A stretch of 64,000 nucleotides of DNA from M30B80 sp965656935 (GCA_965656935.1 CBFHMG010000001.1:186001-250000), one strand, 5' to 3'. Shown: positions 43,602 to 53,792, numbered from the stretch's first letter. Program-made: numbers and translations. Notes: generated from the letters alone by a model not told the origin.

Positions 43602-46600
43602 ATGAGCAAACCTCGATTCATCCATCTTCGCCTTCACACCGAATATTCGCTTCTTGAAGGGGCGATGCGGGTCAAGAAACTGCCTGACATGGTGGCCAAT
43701 GCCAAAATGCCTGCAGTGGCGGTGACGGATACGAATAATATGTTCTGCGCGCTGGAGTTTTCCGAGACAGCGGCAAAAGCGGGTGTTCAGCCCATTATCG
43801 GGTGCCAGATCGATCTTGAATACGAGCAGGTCGCCCAAGGCGAACGCGCCAAACCCCCTGCAGGTCTTGTTCTTTTGGCACAGAACGAGGCGGGCTATCG
43901 CAACCTGATGAAGCTCAATTCCAATCTCTATCTGCGTGGAGATGGAACGCTGCCCCATATCACGCTCGCAGAGCTTGAGGCGCATAACACAGGCCTGATT
44001 TGCCTGACGGGTGGGCCTGACGGGCCTGTGGGGCGGCTGTTGCAGACGGGCAATCGCGGCAAGGCCGAGGCGCTATTAAAGCAATTATCCGCGATGTTCC
44101 CGCAGCGCCTTTATGTGGAATTGCAACGCCATCCCGAAGAGGGGGGGCTGCCCGAAGCTGAGCGCCTCTCGGAACCCGGACATGTTGAGCTGGCCTATGC
44201 GCTGGCTTTGCCGCTTGTGGCCACGAATGACGTCTATTTCCCCAAATCTGATATGTATGAGGCCCATGACGCGCTGATTTGCATCGCCGAGGGTGCCTAT
44301 ATCGATCAGCAGGAACCGCGCCGCCGATTGACGCCGCAGCATTACTTCAAAACACCCGAGGAAATGGCCACGCTTTTCGCGGACCTGCCCGAGGCTTTGG
44401 AAAACACCGTCGAGATTGCACAGCGCTGCGCCTTTCGGGCGCGCACCCATGATCCGATCCTGCCGAAATTCGCCGAGAACGAGGTGGAGGAACTCCGCCG
44501 TCAATCCAATGAAGGTCTGCAAGCCCGCCTTGCCGTTATCCCGCATGCGGCCTCGGTCGAGGAATATCAAAAACGCCTCGATTTCGAATTGGACATTATC
44601 GAAGGCATGGGCTTTCCGGGATACTTCCTGATCGTTGCGGATTTCATCAAATGGTCCAAGGATCACGATATTCCGGTGGGGCCGGGCCGTGGCTCGGGCG
44701 CGGGCTCGCTGGTGGCCTATGCGTTGACCATCACCGACCTTGATCCGCTGCGCTATAGCCTGCTGTTTGAACGTTTCCTCAACCCTGAACGTGTCTCGAT
44801 GCCGGATTTCGATATCGACTTCTGCATGGATCGTCGTGAGGAAGTGATCCAATATGTGCAGGAAAAATATGGCCGCGACAGGGTGGCCCAGATCATCACC
44901 TTTGGTGCGCTTTTGTCAAAAGCGGCCGTGCGAGATGTGGGCCGTGTTTTGCAACTTCCCTTCGGTCAGGTTGATAAACTGTCCAAGATGATCCCTGTGG
45001 AAGGGGTCAAACCCGTCTCGATCCAGCAAGCTCTTATACAAGAAGATCGCCTGCGAGAGGCCGCCCGCAGCGAAGAAGTTGTGGACCGCTTGCTCAATTA
45101 CGGCATGAAGCTCGAGGGCTTGCTGCGCAATGCATCAACCCATGCGGCGGGTGTGGTGATTGGCGACCGTCCGCTGGATGAATTGGTGCCGCTCTATCAA
45201 GATCCGCGCTCGGATATGCCCGCGACCCAATTTAACATGAAATGGGTTGAGCCTGCGGGCCTCGTGAAATTCGACTTTCTGGGTCTCAAGACCCTGACGG
45301 TTGTGCAAAACGCGATTGATCTGATCCATGCCTCAGGGCGTGATCTGCATATAGGGCCTGATGGCTCGGAACTCTATGCGCCGCCTGAGGGGGCCGAGAA
45401 CCAGATCAACCTGATCCCGCTGGATGATGTGCCAACCTATGAGCTTTATGCCTCGGCCAAGACGGTGGCGGTGTTCCAAGTTGAAAGCTCGGGCATGATG
45501 GATGCGCTGCGGCGTATGAAACCCACCTGTATCGAGGATATCGTGGCGCTTGTGGCCCTCTATCGCCCTGGCCCGATGGAGAATATCCCCACCTATTGCG
45601 AGGTGAAAAACGGCCTGAAAGACCGCGCCTCGGTGCATCCGCTGATCGACCATATCCTTGAGGAAACCCAAGGCATCATCGTTTATCAGGAACAGGTGAT
45701 GCAGATTGCGCAGGTCATGGCGGGCTATTCGCTTGGCGGCGCTGACCTGTTGCGCCGTGCGATGGGTAAAAAGATCAAAGAGGCGATGGATGCCGAGCGT
45801 CCGAAATTCGAAAAAGGGGCCGCCGAGAACGGGGTCGAGGCCAAGAAAGCCTCGGAGGTTTTTGACCTTCTGGAGAAATTCGCCAATTACGGCTTCAACA
45901 AATCCCACGCGGCCGCCTATGCGGTGGTCAGCTATCAAACCGCTTGGCTGAAAGCCAACCACCCTGTCGAATTCATGGCGGCTGTCATGAATTGCGATAT
46001 CCATCTGACCGATAAGCTGAGCGTCTATAAGCAGGAGGTTGACCGCCTCGGGATCGAGACAATCCCGCCTTGTGTCAACCGCTCGGCCGCGACCTTCACG
46101 GTCGATCAGGGCCGCGTCGTCTATGCTTTGGGCGGCCTCAAGAATGTGGGCGTCGAGGCGATGCGCATGATCGTGGAGGCGCGGCGCATGGAGGACGGGG
46201 CCGAAAAACCCTTTGTCTCGCTGTTTGATTTTGCCCGCCGCTGCGATCTCAAACGGATCGGCAAGCGCAGCCTTGAAATGCTAGCGCGCGCAGGGGCCTT
46301 TGACGAGCTGGACCGCAACCGCCGCCGCGTCTTTGAAAGCCTTGATGCATTGAGCGCCTATTCCGCCGCGATCCATGAACAAAAGGGGTCCAATCAGGTG
46401 TCGCTCTTTGGGGAGGCGGGCGATGACCTGCCCGAGCCACGTTTGCCGAACCCCGCCGATTGGCTGCCCAATGAACGCCTTGCGCATGAGCATATGGCAA
46501 TCGGCTTCTACCTCTCGGGGCATCCTTTGGATGACTATATGCCAAGCCTGAAACGGCGCGGCTGCCTGACCTTGGCTGAAGTGGAAGACCGCGTGCAGGG

Positions 46601-47111
46601 CGGTGCATTTGCGGCCAAGATAGCGGGCGCTGTCTCCTCGCGGCAGGAGCGCAAAAGCCAGCGCGGCAACCGTTTTGCCTTTGTGCAGCTCTCGGACCCC
46701 ACGGGTCTGTTCGAGGTTGTGATGTTCTCGGATGTGCTGGAGGTTTCGCGCGATCATCTGGAAACAGGTGCGAATGTGGTTTTGACCGTCGAGGCAACAT
46801 TCGAGAGCGACCAGCTCAAGCTTCTCGCACGGGGTGTGCAACCGATTGATTCCGTTGTGGCCGATGCGGGCGGGTCCGGTCTGCGCATTTTCGTGGAAGA
46901 CCAAGAGGCCATCACAACAGTTGCAGGCTTGCTGGAGCGCGCGAAATCCGAGGCCAAGCTGAAAGGGCGCGGGCCAGTGCATCTATGCCTGATGCATCCC
47001 GATCTTCCCGGTGAGGTGGATGTTCTCTTGGGCGAGGATTTCCCCGTAAACCCGCAAATCAAGGGCGCGCTGAAAAGTCTGGGCGGGGTTATGACGGTCG
47101 AGGAAGTCTAG
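43602..47111 (+). CDS. dnaE: DNA polymerase III subunit alpha
   Basis: Replicative polymerase, 1169 residues. The N-terminal PHP domain opens FIHLRLHTEYSLLEGAMRVKKL; the catalytic palm has MPDFDIDFCMD near residue 405, with GPGRGSGAGSLVAYALTITDLDPL preceding it and later the fingers and HhH region. The C-terminal half has an OB-fold segment FAAKIAGAVSSRQERKSQRGNRFAFVQLSD. Length and domain order are those of DnaE1, not the shorter error-prone ImuC. It is divergent from xdhA. Confidence 0.97.
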   Translation: MSKPRFIHLRLHTEYSLLEGAMRVKKLPDMVANAKMPAVAVTDTNNMFCALEFSETAAKAGVQPIIGCQIDLEYEQVAQGERAKPPAGLVLLAQNEAGYRNLMKLNSNLYLRGDGTLPHITLAELEAHNTGLICLTGGPDGPVGRLLQTGNRGKAEALLKQLSAMFPQRLYVELQRHPEEGGLPEAERLSEPGHVELAYALALPLVATNDVYFPKSDMYEAHDALICIAEGAYIDQQEPRRRLTPQHYFKTPEEMATLFADLPEALENTVEIAQRCAFRARTHDPILPKFAENEVEELRRQSNEGLQARLAVIPHAASVEEYQKRLDFELDIIEGMGFPGYFLIVADFIKWSKDHDIPVGPGRGSGAGSLVAYALTITDLDPLRYSLLFERFLNPERVSMPDFDIDFCMDRREEVIQYVQEKYGRDRVAQIITFGALLSKAAVRDVGRVLQLPFGQVDKLSKMIPVEGVKPVSIQQALIQEDRLREAARSEEVVDRLLNYGMKLEGLLRNASTHAAGVVIGDRPLDELVPLYQDPRSDMPATQFNMKWVEPAGLVKFDFLGLKTLTVVQNAIDLIHASGRDLHIGPDGSELYAPPEGAENQINLIPLDDVPTYELYASAKTVAVFQVESSGMMDALRRMKPTCIEDIVALVALYRPGPMENIPTYCEVKNGLKDRASVHPLIDHILEETQGIIVYQEQVMQIAQVMAGYSLGGADLLRRAMGKKIKEAMDAERPKFEKGAAENGVEAKKASEVFDLLEKFANYGFNKSHAAAYAVVSYQTAWLKANHPVEFMAAVMNCDIHLTDKLSVYKQEVDRLGIETIPPCVNRSAATFTVDQGRVVYALGGLKNVGVEAMRMIVEARRMEDGAEKPFVSLFDFARRCDLKRIGKRSLEMLARAGAFDELDRNRRRVFESLDALSAYSAAIHEQKGSNQVSLFGEAGDDLPEPRLPNPADWLPNERLAHEHMAIGFYLSGHPLDDYMPSLKRRGCLTLAEVEDRVQGGAFAAKIAGAVSSRQERKSQRGNRFAFVQLSDPTGLFEVVMFSDVLEVSRDHLETGANVVLTVEATFESDQLKLLARGVQPIDSVVADAGGSGLRIFVEDQEAITTVAGLLERAKSEAKLKGRGPVHLCLMHPDLPGEVDVLLGEDFPVNPQIKGALKSLGGVMTVEEV

Positions 47112-47166
47112 GGTCCCGCTCCTAGCGGTTGCCTGCGGTCTCAGCACCCGCCGGATCGGCCAAGTA

Positions 47167-47370
47167 TTACCAATGCGGTGGTTTTTGATCGGCCAAGGGC
47201 ACGGTGCCGCCTGCATCGAATTCGCGCGTCGCCTCGCGTGACATCAGCATCTCGACCCGTTTGGTGAGCTTGGCAATCTCGCTATCCTGTCGTGCCACCA
47301 CATCCGAGAGGTCATCAACCATCCGCACCAGATGGGCCATTTGCTCTTCCAGCTCCATGCGATCTGCCAT
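47167..47370 (-). CDS. slyX: SlyX family protein
   Basis: 67-residue coiled-coil protein (MADRMELEEQMAHLVRMVDDLSDVVARQDSEIAKLTKRVEML) of unknown function in the SlyX family. The conserved ending PPHW is present, a hallmark of the family. The ATG at 47370 has GGAG six bases upstream and is preferred over an earlier ATG at 47385. It lies between dnaE (convergent) and hisS (divergent). Confidence 0.8.
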   Translation of the reverse strand: MADRMELEEQMAHLVRMVDDLSDVVARQDSEIAKLTKRVEMLMSREATREFDAGGTVPLADQKPPHW

Positions 47371-47488
47371 TCTTGTCTCCACCAATTCTATTTCTGCAGT
47401 CTATACGCGTAATCGCGCGGGATATGCAGCCCCCGCTTGCCCCTTTCGCCCCCCTCCGCTACATCTCGCGCGACCCAGAGGACAGACT

Positions 47489-48970
47489 ATGGCCAAAGTT
47501 AAAAAACAGCCCCGCCCTAAGGCAGAAGCGCCCAAAGGCTTCCGTGATTATTTTGGTGCGGAGGTGACCGAGCGCCAAGAGATGCTGCGCCAGATCGGCG
47601 AAGTTTATCATCGCTACGGGTTTGACCCTCTGGAAACATCCGCTGTCGAAACGGTCGAGGCTTTGGGCAAGTTCCTGCCCGATGTTGATCGCCCCAATGC
47701 AGGCGTGTTCGCGTGGCAGGAGGAAGATGACGCATGGCTGGCGCTTCGCTATGACATGACGGCCCCTTTGGCGCGGGTGGCAGCCCAGTTTCGCAATGAT
47801 CTGCCCAACCCTTACCGCCGCTATACAATGGGCCCTGTCTGGCGCAATGAAAAGCCGGGTCCGGGGCGGTTCCGCCAGTTTTATCAATGCGATGCAGATA
47901 CGGTCGGAGCCTCCAGCGTGGCCGCCGATGCCGAGATTTGTGCGATGCTGTCGGACACGCTTGAGGCTGTGGGCATTCCGCGCGGGGATTACATCGTTCG
48001 GGTGAATAACCGCAAAGTCCTCAATGGTGTGCTTGAGGTTGCAGGGCTTGCAGGCGAGGACAAGGAAGAGGCGCGCGGCATTGTTTTGCGCGCCATCGAC
48101 AAGCTGGACCGTTTGGGCGAGGGGGGTGTTCGCGCGCTGCTCGGGGAAGGCCGCGAAGATGAGAGCGGCGATTTCACCAAAGGCGCGGGCCTGTCGCCTG
48201 ATCAGGCCGAGATCGTGATGGGTTTCATGTCGGCCAAGCGCGAAACCGGCAGCGCAACCGTCGCGCGTCTGTCGGAATTGGTCCAAGGCTCGGATATCGG
48301 CGCGCAGGGCGTGGAGGAGCTGGAAACCATCGCAGCCCTTTTGGCCGCGCAAGGCTATAACGCGGACCGCATCGAGATTGATCCATCGGTTGTGCGTGGC
48401 CTCGGCTATTATACAGGGCCCGTCTATGAGGCCGAATTGACCTTCGAAATCCTCGATGAAAAAGGCCGCCCGCGCCAGTTTGGCTCGGTTGCAGGCGGAG
48501 GGCGCTATGACGATCTGGTCAAGCGCTTCACGGGGCAGGAAGTGCCAGCAACAGGTGTGTCGATTGGTGTTGACCGATTGCTTGCCGCATTGCGCGCCAA
48601 GGGCCGCATTGGCCATGAGACTGCAGGCCCCGTGGTTGTGACCGTGATGGATCGCGACCGCATGACCGAATATCAGGCGATGGTGTCGACCCTTCGCAGC
48701 GCAGGCATTCGCGCCGAGGTTTATCTGGGCAATCCGAAAAACTTCGGCAACCAGTTGAAATATGCTGATAAACGGCAATCCCCTGTGGCCATTATTCAAG
48801 GCTCGGATGAAGCCGCGCGCGGCGTTGTCCAGATCAAGGACCTCGTCTTGGGCGCGGAAATCGCGCAAGAGGCAAGCCTTGAGGAATGGAAGGCGCAGCC
48901 CGCACAGCGCGAGGTGGCGATGGCTGATCTTGTGCAAGAAGTGCGCACCATTCTGGACCGCCGTGGATGA
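47489..48970 (+). CDS. hisS: Histidine--tRNA ligase
   Basis: Class II synthetase (493 residues) that charges tRNA-His. It starts MAKVKKQPRPKAEAPKGFRDYFGAEV, with AGAGGA-type ribosome-binding site just upstream. Motif 2 appears as RYTMGPVWRNEKPGPGRFRQFYQCD and motif 3 as GGGRYDDLVKRFTGQEVPATGVSIGVDRL. An open frame extends 95 codons upstream but runs over slyX and lacks a good start. It is followed by hisZ with a four-base overlap. Confidence 0.95.
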   Translation: MAKVKKQPRPKAEAPKGFRDYFGAEVTERQEMLRQIGEVYHRYGFDPLETSAVETVEALGKFLPDVDRPNAGVFAWQEEDDAWLALRYDMTAPLARVAAQFRNDLPNPYRRYTMGPVWRNEKPGPGRFRQFYQCDADTVGASSVAADAEICAMLSDTLEAVGIPRGDYIVRVNNRKVLNGVLEVAGLAGEDKEEARGIVLRAIDKLDRLGEGGVRALLGEGREDESGDFTKGAGLSPDQAEIVMGFMSAKRETGSATVARLSELVQGSDIGAQGVEELETIAALLAAQGYNADRIEIDPSVVRGLGYYTGPVYEAELTFEILDEKGRPRQFGSVAGGGRYDDLVKRFTGQEVPATGVSIGVDRLLAALRAKGRIGHETAGPVVVTVMDRDRMTEYQAMVSTLRSAGIRAEVYLGNPKNFGNQLKYADKRQSPVAIIQGSDEAARGVVQIKDLVLGAEIAQEASLEEWKAQPAQREVAMADLVQEVRTILDRRG

Positions 48971-50076
48971 GCGATAAACGCGCCATAAGGGCCGAGGGCG
49001 AACGCCTGTTTGCCTATCTTCAGGAAAGCGGCGGCGTTCCTGTGGAGGCGGATATTCTGCAACCTGCGGAAACGCTGCTTGATCTTTACGGCGAAGATAT
49101 CCGCGCGCGCGCCTATACCACCCAAGACCCGAACCGTGGCGAATTGATGATGCGCCCCGATTTCACGGTGCCTGTGGTGCAGATGCATATGGCCCAAGGG
49201 GCCGAGCCTGCGCGCTATACCTATCTGGGCGAGGTGTTTCGCAAGCAAGAGGCCAGCGCCGCGCGGGCCAGCGAGTATCTGCAGGTCGGCTATGAGGTGT
49301 TTGACCGCGACAACCCCGCCGCCGCTGATGCCGAGGTCTTCGCGCTCTTCTCCAAGGCGCTTGCGCCGCTGAACCTGCGCCCTGTCACGGGTGATATCGG
49401 CATCTTGATGGCGGCTGTGGAGAGCCTCTCAACCTCTGATCGCCGCAAACGTGCGCTGCGCCGCCACATCTGGCGACCACGCCGTTTCCGCACCCTGCTG
49501 GATCGGTTCACAGGCCGCAGCGCCGCGCCCGCCTCCCGCCTCGCTTTGTTGGAAAAAGCGGCCTCGGGGATCGATGCATTGCTCGAGGCGGAAGGCCCGC
49601 AAATCGGTTTGCGCAAGCCCGAAGATATCGCCCGCCGTATCCGTTTTCTTCAAGAAGATGCAGAGGCTGCGATGATTTCCTCATCCGAGGCTGAGGTTCT
49701 CGATACAATCCTTGCGATCCGCGAAACCCTGCCCAATGCCTATGAGCATTTGCGCGATGTGGCTGTTGATTTATCTGGGCTGACCCCCGCTCTGGATCGG
49801 CTTGAAGCGCGGATAGAGGCTTTGGGTCGCGCGGGTGTCGATGTCGAACAACTGCCCTTCGAGGCGAATTATGGCCGCACCACGATGGAATATTATGACG
49901 GCTTCGTCTTTGGCCTGATCTCCGAGGATCGCCCCGATCTGCCACCGGTTGCCTCGGGCGGGCGCTATGATGCGCTGACCCGTGTGCTCGGTGGCGGGCG
50001 TGAAATTCCTGCGGTGGGTGGTGTGATCCGCCCCGAATTGGTCCATGCCTTGAGCAAGCGGGAGGGGAACACATGA
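48967..50076 (+). CDS. hisZ: ATP phosphoribosyltransferase regulatory subunit HisZ
   Basis: 369-residue HisRS-like protein that assembles with short HisG to form the first enzyme of histidine biosynthesis. It shows class II synthetase features (DFTVPVVQMHMAQGAEPARYTYLGEVFR, ASGGRYDALTRVLGGGREIPAVGGVIRPE) but lacks synthetase activity in the family. Overlaps of four bases join it to hisS and to hisG. Confidence 0.92.
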   Translation: MSDKRAIRAEGERLFAYLQESGGVPVEADILQPAETLLDLYGEDIRARAYTTQDPNRGELMMRPDFTVPVVQMHMAQGAEPARYTYLGEVFRKQEASAARASEYLQVGYEVFDRDNPAAADAEVFALFSKALAPLNLRPVTGDIGILMAAVESLSTSDRRKRALRRHIWRPRRFRTLLDRFTGRSAAPASRLALLEKAASGIDALLEAEGPQIGLRKPEDIARRIRFLQEDAEAAMISSSEAEVLDTILAIRETLPNAYEHLRDVAVDLSGLTPALDRLEARIEALGRAGVDVEQLPFEANYGRTTMEYYDGFVFGLISEDRPDLPPVASGGRYDALTRVLGGGREIPAVGGVIRPELVHALSKREGNT

Positions 50077-50768
50077 CCGTCAGGCTTGGGGTGCCCTCCA
50101 AGGGCCGATTGATGGAAAAAACCTTCGACTGGTTTGCCGAGCGGGGCGTTGAGATGCGCCGCACGGGATCAGATCGGGAATATGCTGCCGAAGTGAATGG
50201 TGCCGATGTCACCCTGATGCTGCTCTCAGCGGGTGAAATTCCGCGCGAATTGCAGGCGGGCCGCATTCATCTTGGTGTGACGGGCTCGGACCTTGTGCGC
50301 GAGAAAATCCCTGCATGGGAGCAGGCCGTCGAGGAATTGGAGCCGATGGGGTTCGGTTTTGCCGATCTGGTCATCGCCGTGCCGCGGTGCTGGGTGGATG
50401 TCGATAATCTCGATGATCTGGATGCCGCTTCCGCCGATTTCCGCGAAACGCATGGCCACCGCTTGCGGATTGCCACCAAATACCACCGCCTTGTGCGCGA
50501 ATTCCTGCGTGAGGCAGGTGTGGCCGATTACCAGCTTGTTGATAGCCAAGGGGCGACCGAGGGCACAGTTGTTCACGGCACGGCTGAGGCGATTGCGGAT
50601 ATCACCTCAACGGGTGAGACCCTGCGCGCAAACCACCTTAAAATTCTGGATGACGCCTTGGTGCATCGCAGCCAAGCCGTTCTGTTCCGCGCGCGTCATG
50701 CTGAATGGGGCGATACGGAGCGCACCGCTCTCGCAGGGCTTTTGCGCCAGCTTGGCCTAAACGCCTGA
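50073..50768 (+). CDS. hisG: ATP phosphoribosyltransferase, short form
   Basis: 231 residues, the short HisG that needs HisZ. It condenses ATP and PRPP in the first histidine step. Visible regions are LGVPSKGRLMEKTFDWFAERGVEM at the N-terminus, ELQAGRIHLGVTGSDLVREK, RIATKYHRLVREFL, and the PRPP-binding loop GATEGTVVHGTAEAIADITSTGETL. It overlaps hisZ by four bases and converges with the DUF1489 gene. Confidence 0.94.
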   Translation: MTVRLGVPSKGRLMEKTFDWFAERGVEMRRTGSDREYAAEVNGADVTLMLLSAGEIPRELQAGRIHLGVTGSDLVREKIPAWEQAVEELEPMGFGFADLVIAVPRCWVDVDNLDDLDAASADFRETHGHRLRIATKYHRLVREFLREAGVADYQLVDSQGATEGTVVHGTAEAIADITSTGETLRANHLKILDDALVHRSQAVLFRARHAEWGDTERTALAGLLRQLGLNA

Positions 50769-50778
50769 GGCGCGGTCG

Positions 50779-51210
50779 TTAGAATACACCGATTTCGGCC
50801 AAGGCATTTTGCAAGTCCAGCGGCAGGGTTTCTTCGTTTTCGCGGCCCTTTGGCAGATCGCGGGGGCTATCTTCGGGCTTGAGGTAGCGCCAGCCTTGAA
50901 AAGGGCGCTTGGTGGTTGCGCTCACGCGGATCACCTCAGGGTCAAGCACAATGCCACAGCGCCTGATCCCATCACCGCGATCCACCTCGTCCAGACGAAC
51001 AACGCGCTGGCGGCAAAGGACTGATCCTTTGAACACCCAATAGAGCGAGCCGCCATTCAGGATTTCCTCGGCGCGCTTAGGCCACATGCGTGTGACATGG
51101 CGGGGCAAACCGTCGGGCCCATGGGCGCGCGGGTTGTTTTGCCAGTGCAAAAGGTCTTCAACCCGTTCGGCCCCAACGCAGAGTTTTACTAGGTTTATGT
51201 GTTTATCCAC
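50779..51210 (-). CDS. DUF1489 family protein
   Basis: 143 residues of a conserved alphaproteobacterial family of unknown function. The start is GTG, giving MDKHINLVKLCVGAERVEDL; homologues usually begin at MHINLVKL. GSLYWVFKGSVLCRQRV and GIRRCGIVLDPEVIRV and GWRYLKPEDSP are the conserved segments. It converges with hisG, ten bases away, and is divergent from nrdJ. Function cannot be suggested from the sequence. Confidence 0.85.
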   Translation of the reverse strand: MDKHINLVKLCVGAERVEDLLHWQNNPRAHGPDGLPRHVTRMWPKRAEEILNGGSLYWVFKGSVLCRQRVVRLDEVDRGDGIRRCGIVLDPEVIRVSATTKRPFQGWRYLKPEDSPRDLPKGRENEETLPLDLQNALAEIGVF

Positions 51211-51327
51211 AGGTTAACCCCCAAGTGTTGCGCATAAGGTAACCTTTTTGAGCGAGTCGGCAAGTTGACCAAAGCCATAAACCGCCCTAGCTTATGAGGC
51301 CTCCATCAAAGATTGGGATATCGTCCA

Positions 51328-53610
51328 ATGAGCCGTTTCTCTGCCCCCATTGCTGAACAGATCTGGGATATGAAATATCGCCTCAAAGGCGCCGATGGCG
51401 CGGCGATAGACCAGACAGTCGAAGATACATGGCGCCGCATCGCGCGTGATCTGGCCTCGGTTGAGCAAGACCCCACCCATTGGGAAGGGGTGTTCTATGA
51501 GGCGTTGGAGGATTTTAAATACTTGCCTGCAGGGCGAATTACGGCGGGTGCGGGCACAGGCCGCGCGGTTACGCTGTTCAATTGCTTTGTGATGGGAACA
51601 ATTGCCGACAGTATGGGCGGCATCTTTGATGGGCTGAAAGAGGCCGCATTGACCATGCAGCAGGGCGGCGGGATTGGCTATGATTTCTCGACCATCCGTC
51701 CCAAGGGCGCTGATGTAAAAGGGGTGGCCGCCGATGCATCGGGGCCGCTTTCTTTCATGGATGTCTGGGATGCGATGTGCCGCACGATCATGTCGGCAGG
51801 CAGCCGCCGTGGCGCAATGATGGCCACCATGCGCTGCGACCACCCCGATATCGAGGATTTCATATCGGCCAAATCCGATGCCGCACGCCTGCGGATGTTC
51901 AATGTCTCGGTGCTGGTAACAGATCCGTTCATGGATGCGGTGAAAGCGAACGGCTCATGGGATCTGGTCTTTGATGGCAAGGTCTATCAAACCGTTCAGG
52001 CCCGCGATCTGTGGAACAAGATCATGCGCTCGACCTATGATTATGCCGAACCTGGTGTGATCTTTATTGACCGCATCAACGAAGCCAATAACCTCAATTA
52101 TGTCGAGACGATTGCCGCAACCAACCCCTGCGGCGAGCAACCTTTGCCCCCTTATGGGGCCTGCCTGCTTGGCTCGATCAATATGGCGCGGCTGGTGAAT
52201 AACCCGTTTGAAGCCGATGCCGAGCTGGACCCGCAGGCGCTGGACGAGCTTGTGCGTGTCGCTGTGCGGATGATGGATAATGTGGTGGATGCCAGCCGTT
52301 TCCCGCTTGAGGCGCAAGCGGCTGAAGCCCGTGCCAAGCGGCGGATCGGGCTAGGTGTCACAGGGCTTGCCGATGCGCTTTTGATGCTTGGCCTGCGCTA
52401 CGGGTCGGACGCTGCGGCAGCCAAGACCGAAGAATGGATGAAGCAGATCGCGCGCGCTTCCTATCTGGCCTCGGTTGATCTGGCCAAGGAAAAAGGGGCC
52501 TTCCCGCTTTTTGATGCAGATGGCTATCTGGCCTCGGGCAATATGGTTGGCATGGATGAGGATGTGCGCGAGGCTGTGCGCAAACATGGCATCCGCAACG
52601 CGCTTCTGACCTCTATCGCGCCCACGGGCACGATCAGCCTCTATGCGGGTAATGTCTCGTCAGGGATCGAGCCTGTCTTCGCCTATAGCTACACCCGCAA
52701 GGTCTTGCAGCGGGACGGGTCCAAGACCGAGGAAGAGGTCGTCGATTACGCCGTGCAAATGTGGCGCGATAAATTCGGTGAGGTTGAACTGCCCGATTTC
52801 TTCGTGAATGCGCAAACCCTTGAGCCGGGTGCGCATGTAAAGATGCAAGCCGCCGCACAACGCTGGATCGACAGCTCGATCTCGAAAACGATCAATGTGC
52901 CCGAGGACATTTCTTTCGAGGATTTCAAGGATGTCTATATGCAGGCCTATGAGACAGGCTGCAAAGGCTGCACGACCTATCGCCCGAATGAGGTAACAGG
53001 GTCGGTCTTGACTGTGTCGGAGGGCGAAAAGAAATCAGCAGGCGCCGAGACGACCGAGGCGCGCGATGGCGAGGTTGTCTATATCTCGGAACCTTTGAGC
53101 CGTCCGCAGACGCTTGAGGGGCAGACCTATAAGCTGAAATGGCCCAATACCGAGCATGCGATATATATCACGGTGAATGACATCATCCTGAACGGGCATC
53201 GTCGCCCCTTTGAGGTGTTTATCAACTCCAAGAATATGGAGCATTTTGCATGGACGGTGGCGCTGACGCGGATGATGTCGGCGGTGTTCCGTCGCGGGGG
53301 TGATGTCTCCTTTGTGGTTGAGGAATTGAAGGCGGTGTTTGATCCGCGTGGCGGGGCGTGGATTGGCGGCAAATATGTGCCATCCATTCTTGCGGCCATC
53401 GGCGGCGTGATCGAGCGGCACCTGATCAATATTGGCTTTATTGGTGGCGAGGGCATGGGCCTCAAAGAGGACCCGCATGCCGAGATCGTCGAGATGGGCC
53501 AGCAGACCCGTGCTGCGGGCCCAAGCTGTTCATCCTGCGGCAGCTTCGAGATGCGGATGGTCGAAGGCTGCATGACCTGCGCCAATTGCGGCTATTCGAA
53601 ATGCGGCTAG
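51328..53610 (+). CDS. nrdJ: Adenosylcobalamin-dependent ribonucleoside-diphosphate reductase
   Basis: Class II ribonucleotide reductase of 760 residues, which makes deoxyribonucleotides with or without oxygen using vitamin B12. Core signatures include GGGIGYDFSTIRPKG, NPCGEQPLPPYGACLLGSINMARLV and the glycyl-like PTGTISLYAGNVSSGIEP region; the C-terminus has a Cys-rich tail CSSCGSFEMRMVEGCMTCANCGYSKCG in place of a separate thioredoxin-interacting domain. ATG at 51328 chosen. cobU in the same window provides late B12 assembly. Confidence 0.94.
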   Translation: MSRFSAPIAEQIWDMKYRLKGADGAAIDQTVEDTWRRIARDLASVEQDPTHWEGVFYEALEDFKYLPAGRITAGAGTGRAVTLFNCFVMGTIADSMGGIFDGLKEAALTMQQGGGIGYDFSTIRPKGADVKGVAADASGPLSFMDVWDAMCRTIMSAGSRRGAMMATMRCDHPDIEDFISAKSDAARLRMFNVSVLVTDPFMDAVKANGSWDLVFDGKVYQTVQARDLWNKIMRSTYDYAEPGVIFIDRINEANNLNYVETIAATNPCGEQPLPPYGACLLGSINMARLVNNPFEADAELDPQALDELVRVAVRMMDNVVDASRFPLEAQAAEARAKRRIGLGVTGLADALLMLGLRYGSDAAAAKTEEWMKQIARASYLASVDLAKEKGAFPLFDADGYLASGNMVGMDEDVREAVRKHGIRNALLTSIAPTGTISLYAGNVSSGIEPVFAYSYTRKVLQRDGSKTEEEVVDYAVQMWRDKFGEVELPDFFVNAQTLEPGAHVKMQAAAQRWIDSSISKTINVPEDISFEDFKDVYMQAYETGCKGCTTYRPNEVTGSVLTVSEGEKKSAGAETTEARDGEVVYISEPLSRPQTLEGQTYKLKWPNTEHAIYITVNDIILNGHRRPFEVFINSKNMEHFAWTVALTRMMSAVFRRGGDVSFVVEELKAVFDPRGGAWIGGKYVPSILAAIGGVIERHLINIGFIGGEGMGLKEDPHAEIVEMGQQTRAAGPSCSSCGSFEMRMVEGCMTCANCGYSKCG

Positions 53611-53735
53611 GCCTATATGGCTTGGCCTTCCCTGCTCTGGTCAAACGGGCAGGATAGTGCGGATGAAGAATTCAAAAACATGGCTGTTCTTGCAGTCGCA
53701 CTAAGCCATTGCAGCAAGATGGCTGTGAAACAAAT

Positions 53736-53769
53736 AGGGCGCGCTCGATCTGCTGATCTTGCGCGCCCT
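53736..53769. terminator. Bidirectional terminator between nrdJ and the quaternary-amine importer
   Basis: Nine-base perfect stem AGGGCGCGC / GCGCGCCCT (53736-53744 with 53761-53769) with a 16-base loop. On the minus strand it is followed by a short T-rich stretch (TATTTGTTT), fitting the end of the ATPase gene. Confidence 0.65.
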
Positions 53770-53792
53770 CGATGTTAGATCGGCTTGGCTGT

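Noticed and set aside
47459..48937. A 492-codon minus-strand frame opposite hisS
   Set aside because: It is a complement shadow of hisS, whose motifs 2 and 3 are clear.
51211..51327. A cobalamin riboswitch upstream of B12-dependent nrdJ
   Set aside because: The spacer is only 117 bases, and I could not recognise the conserved B12-box core.
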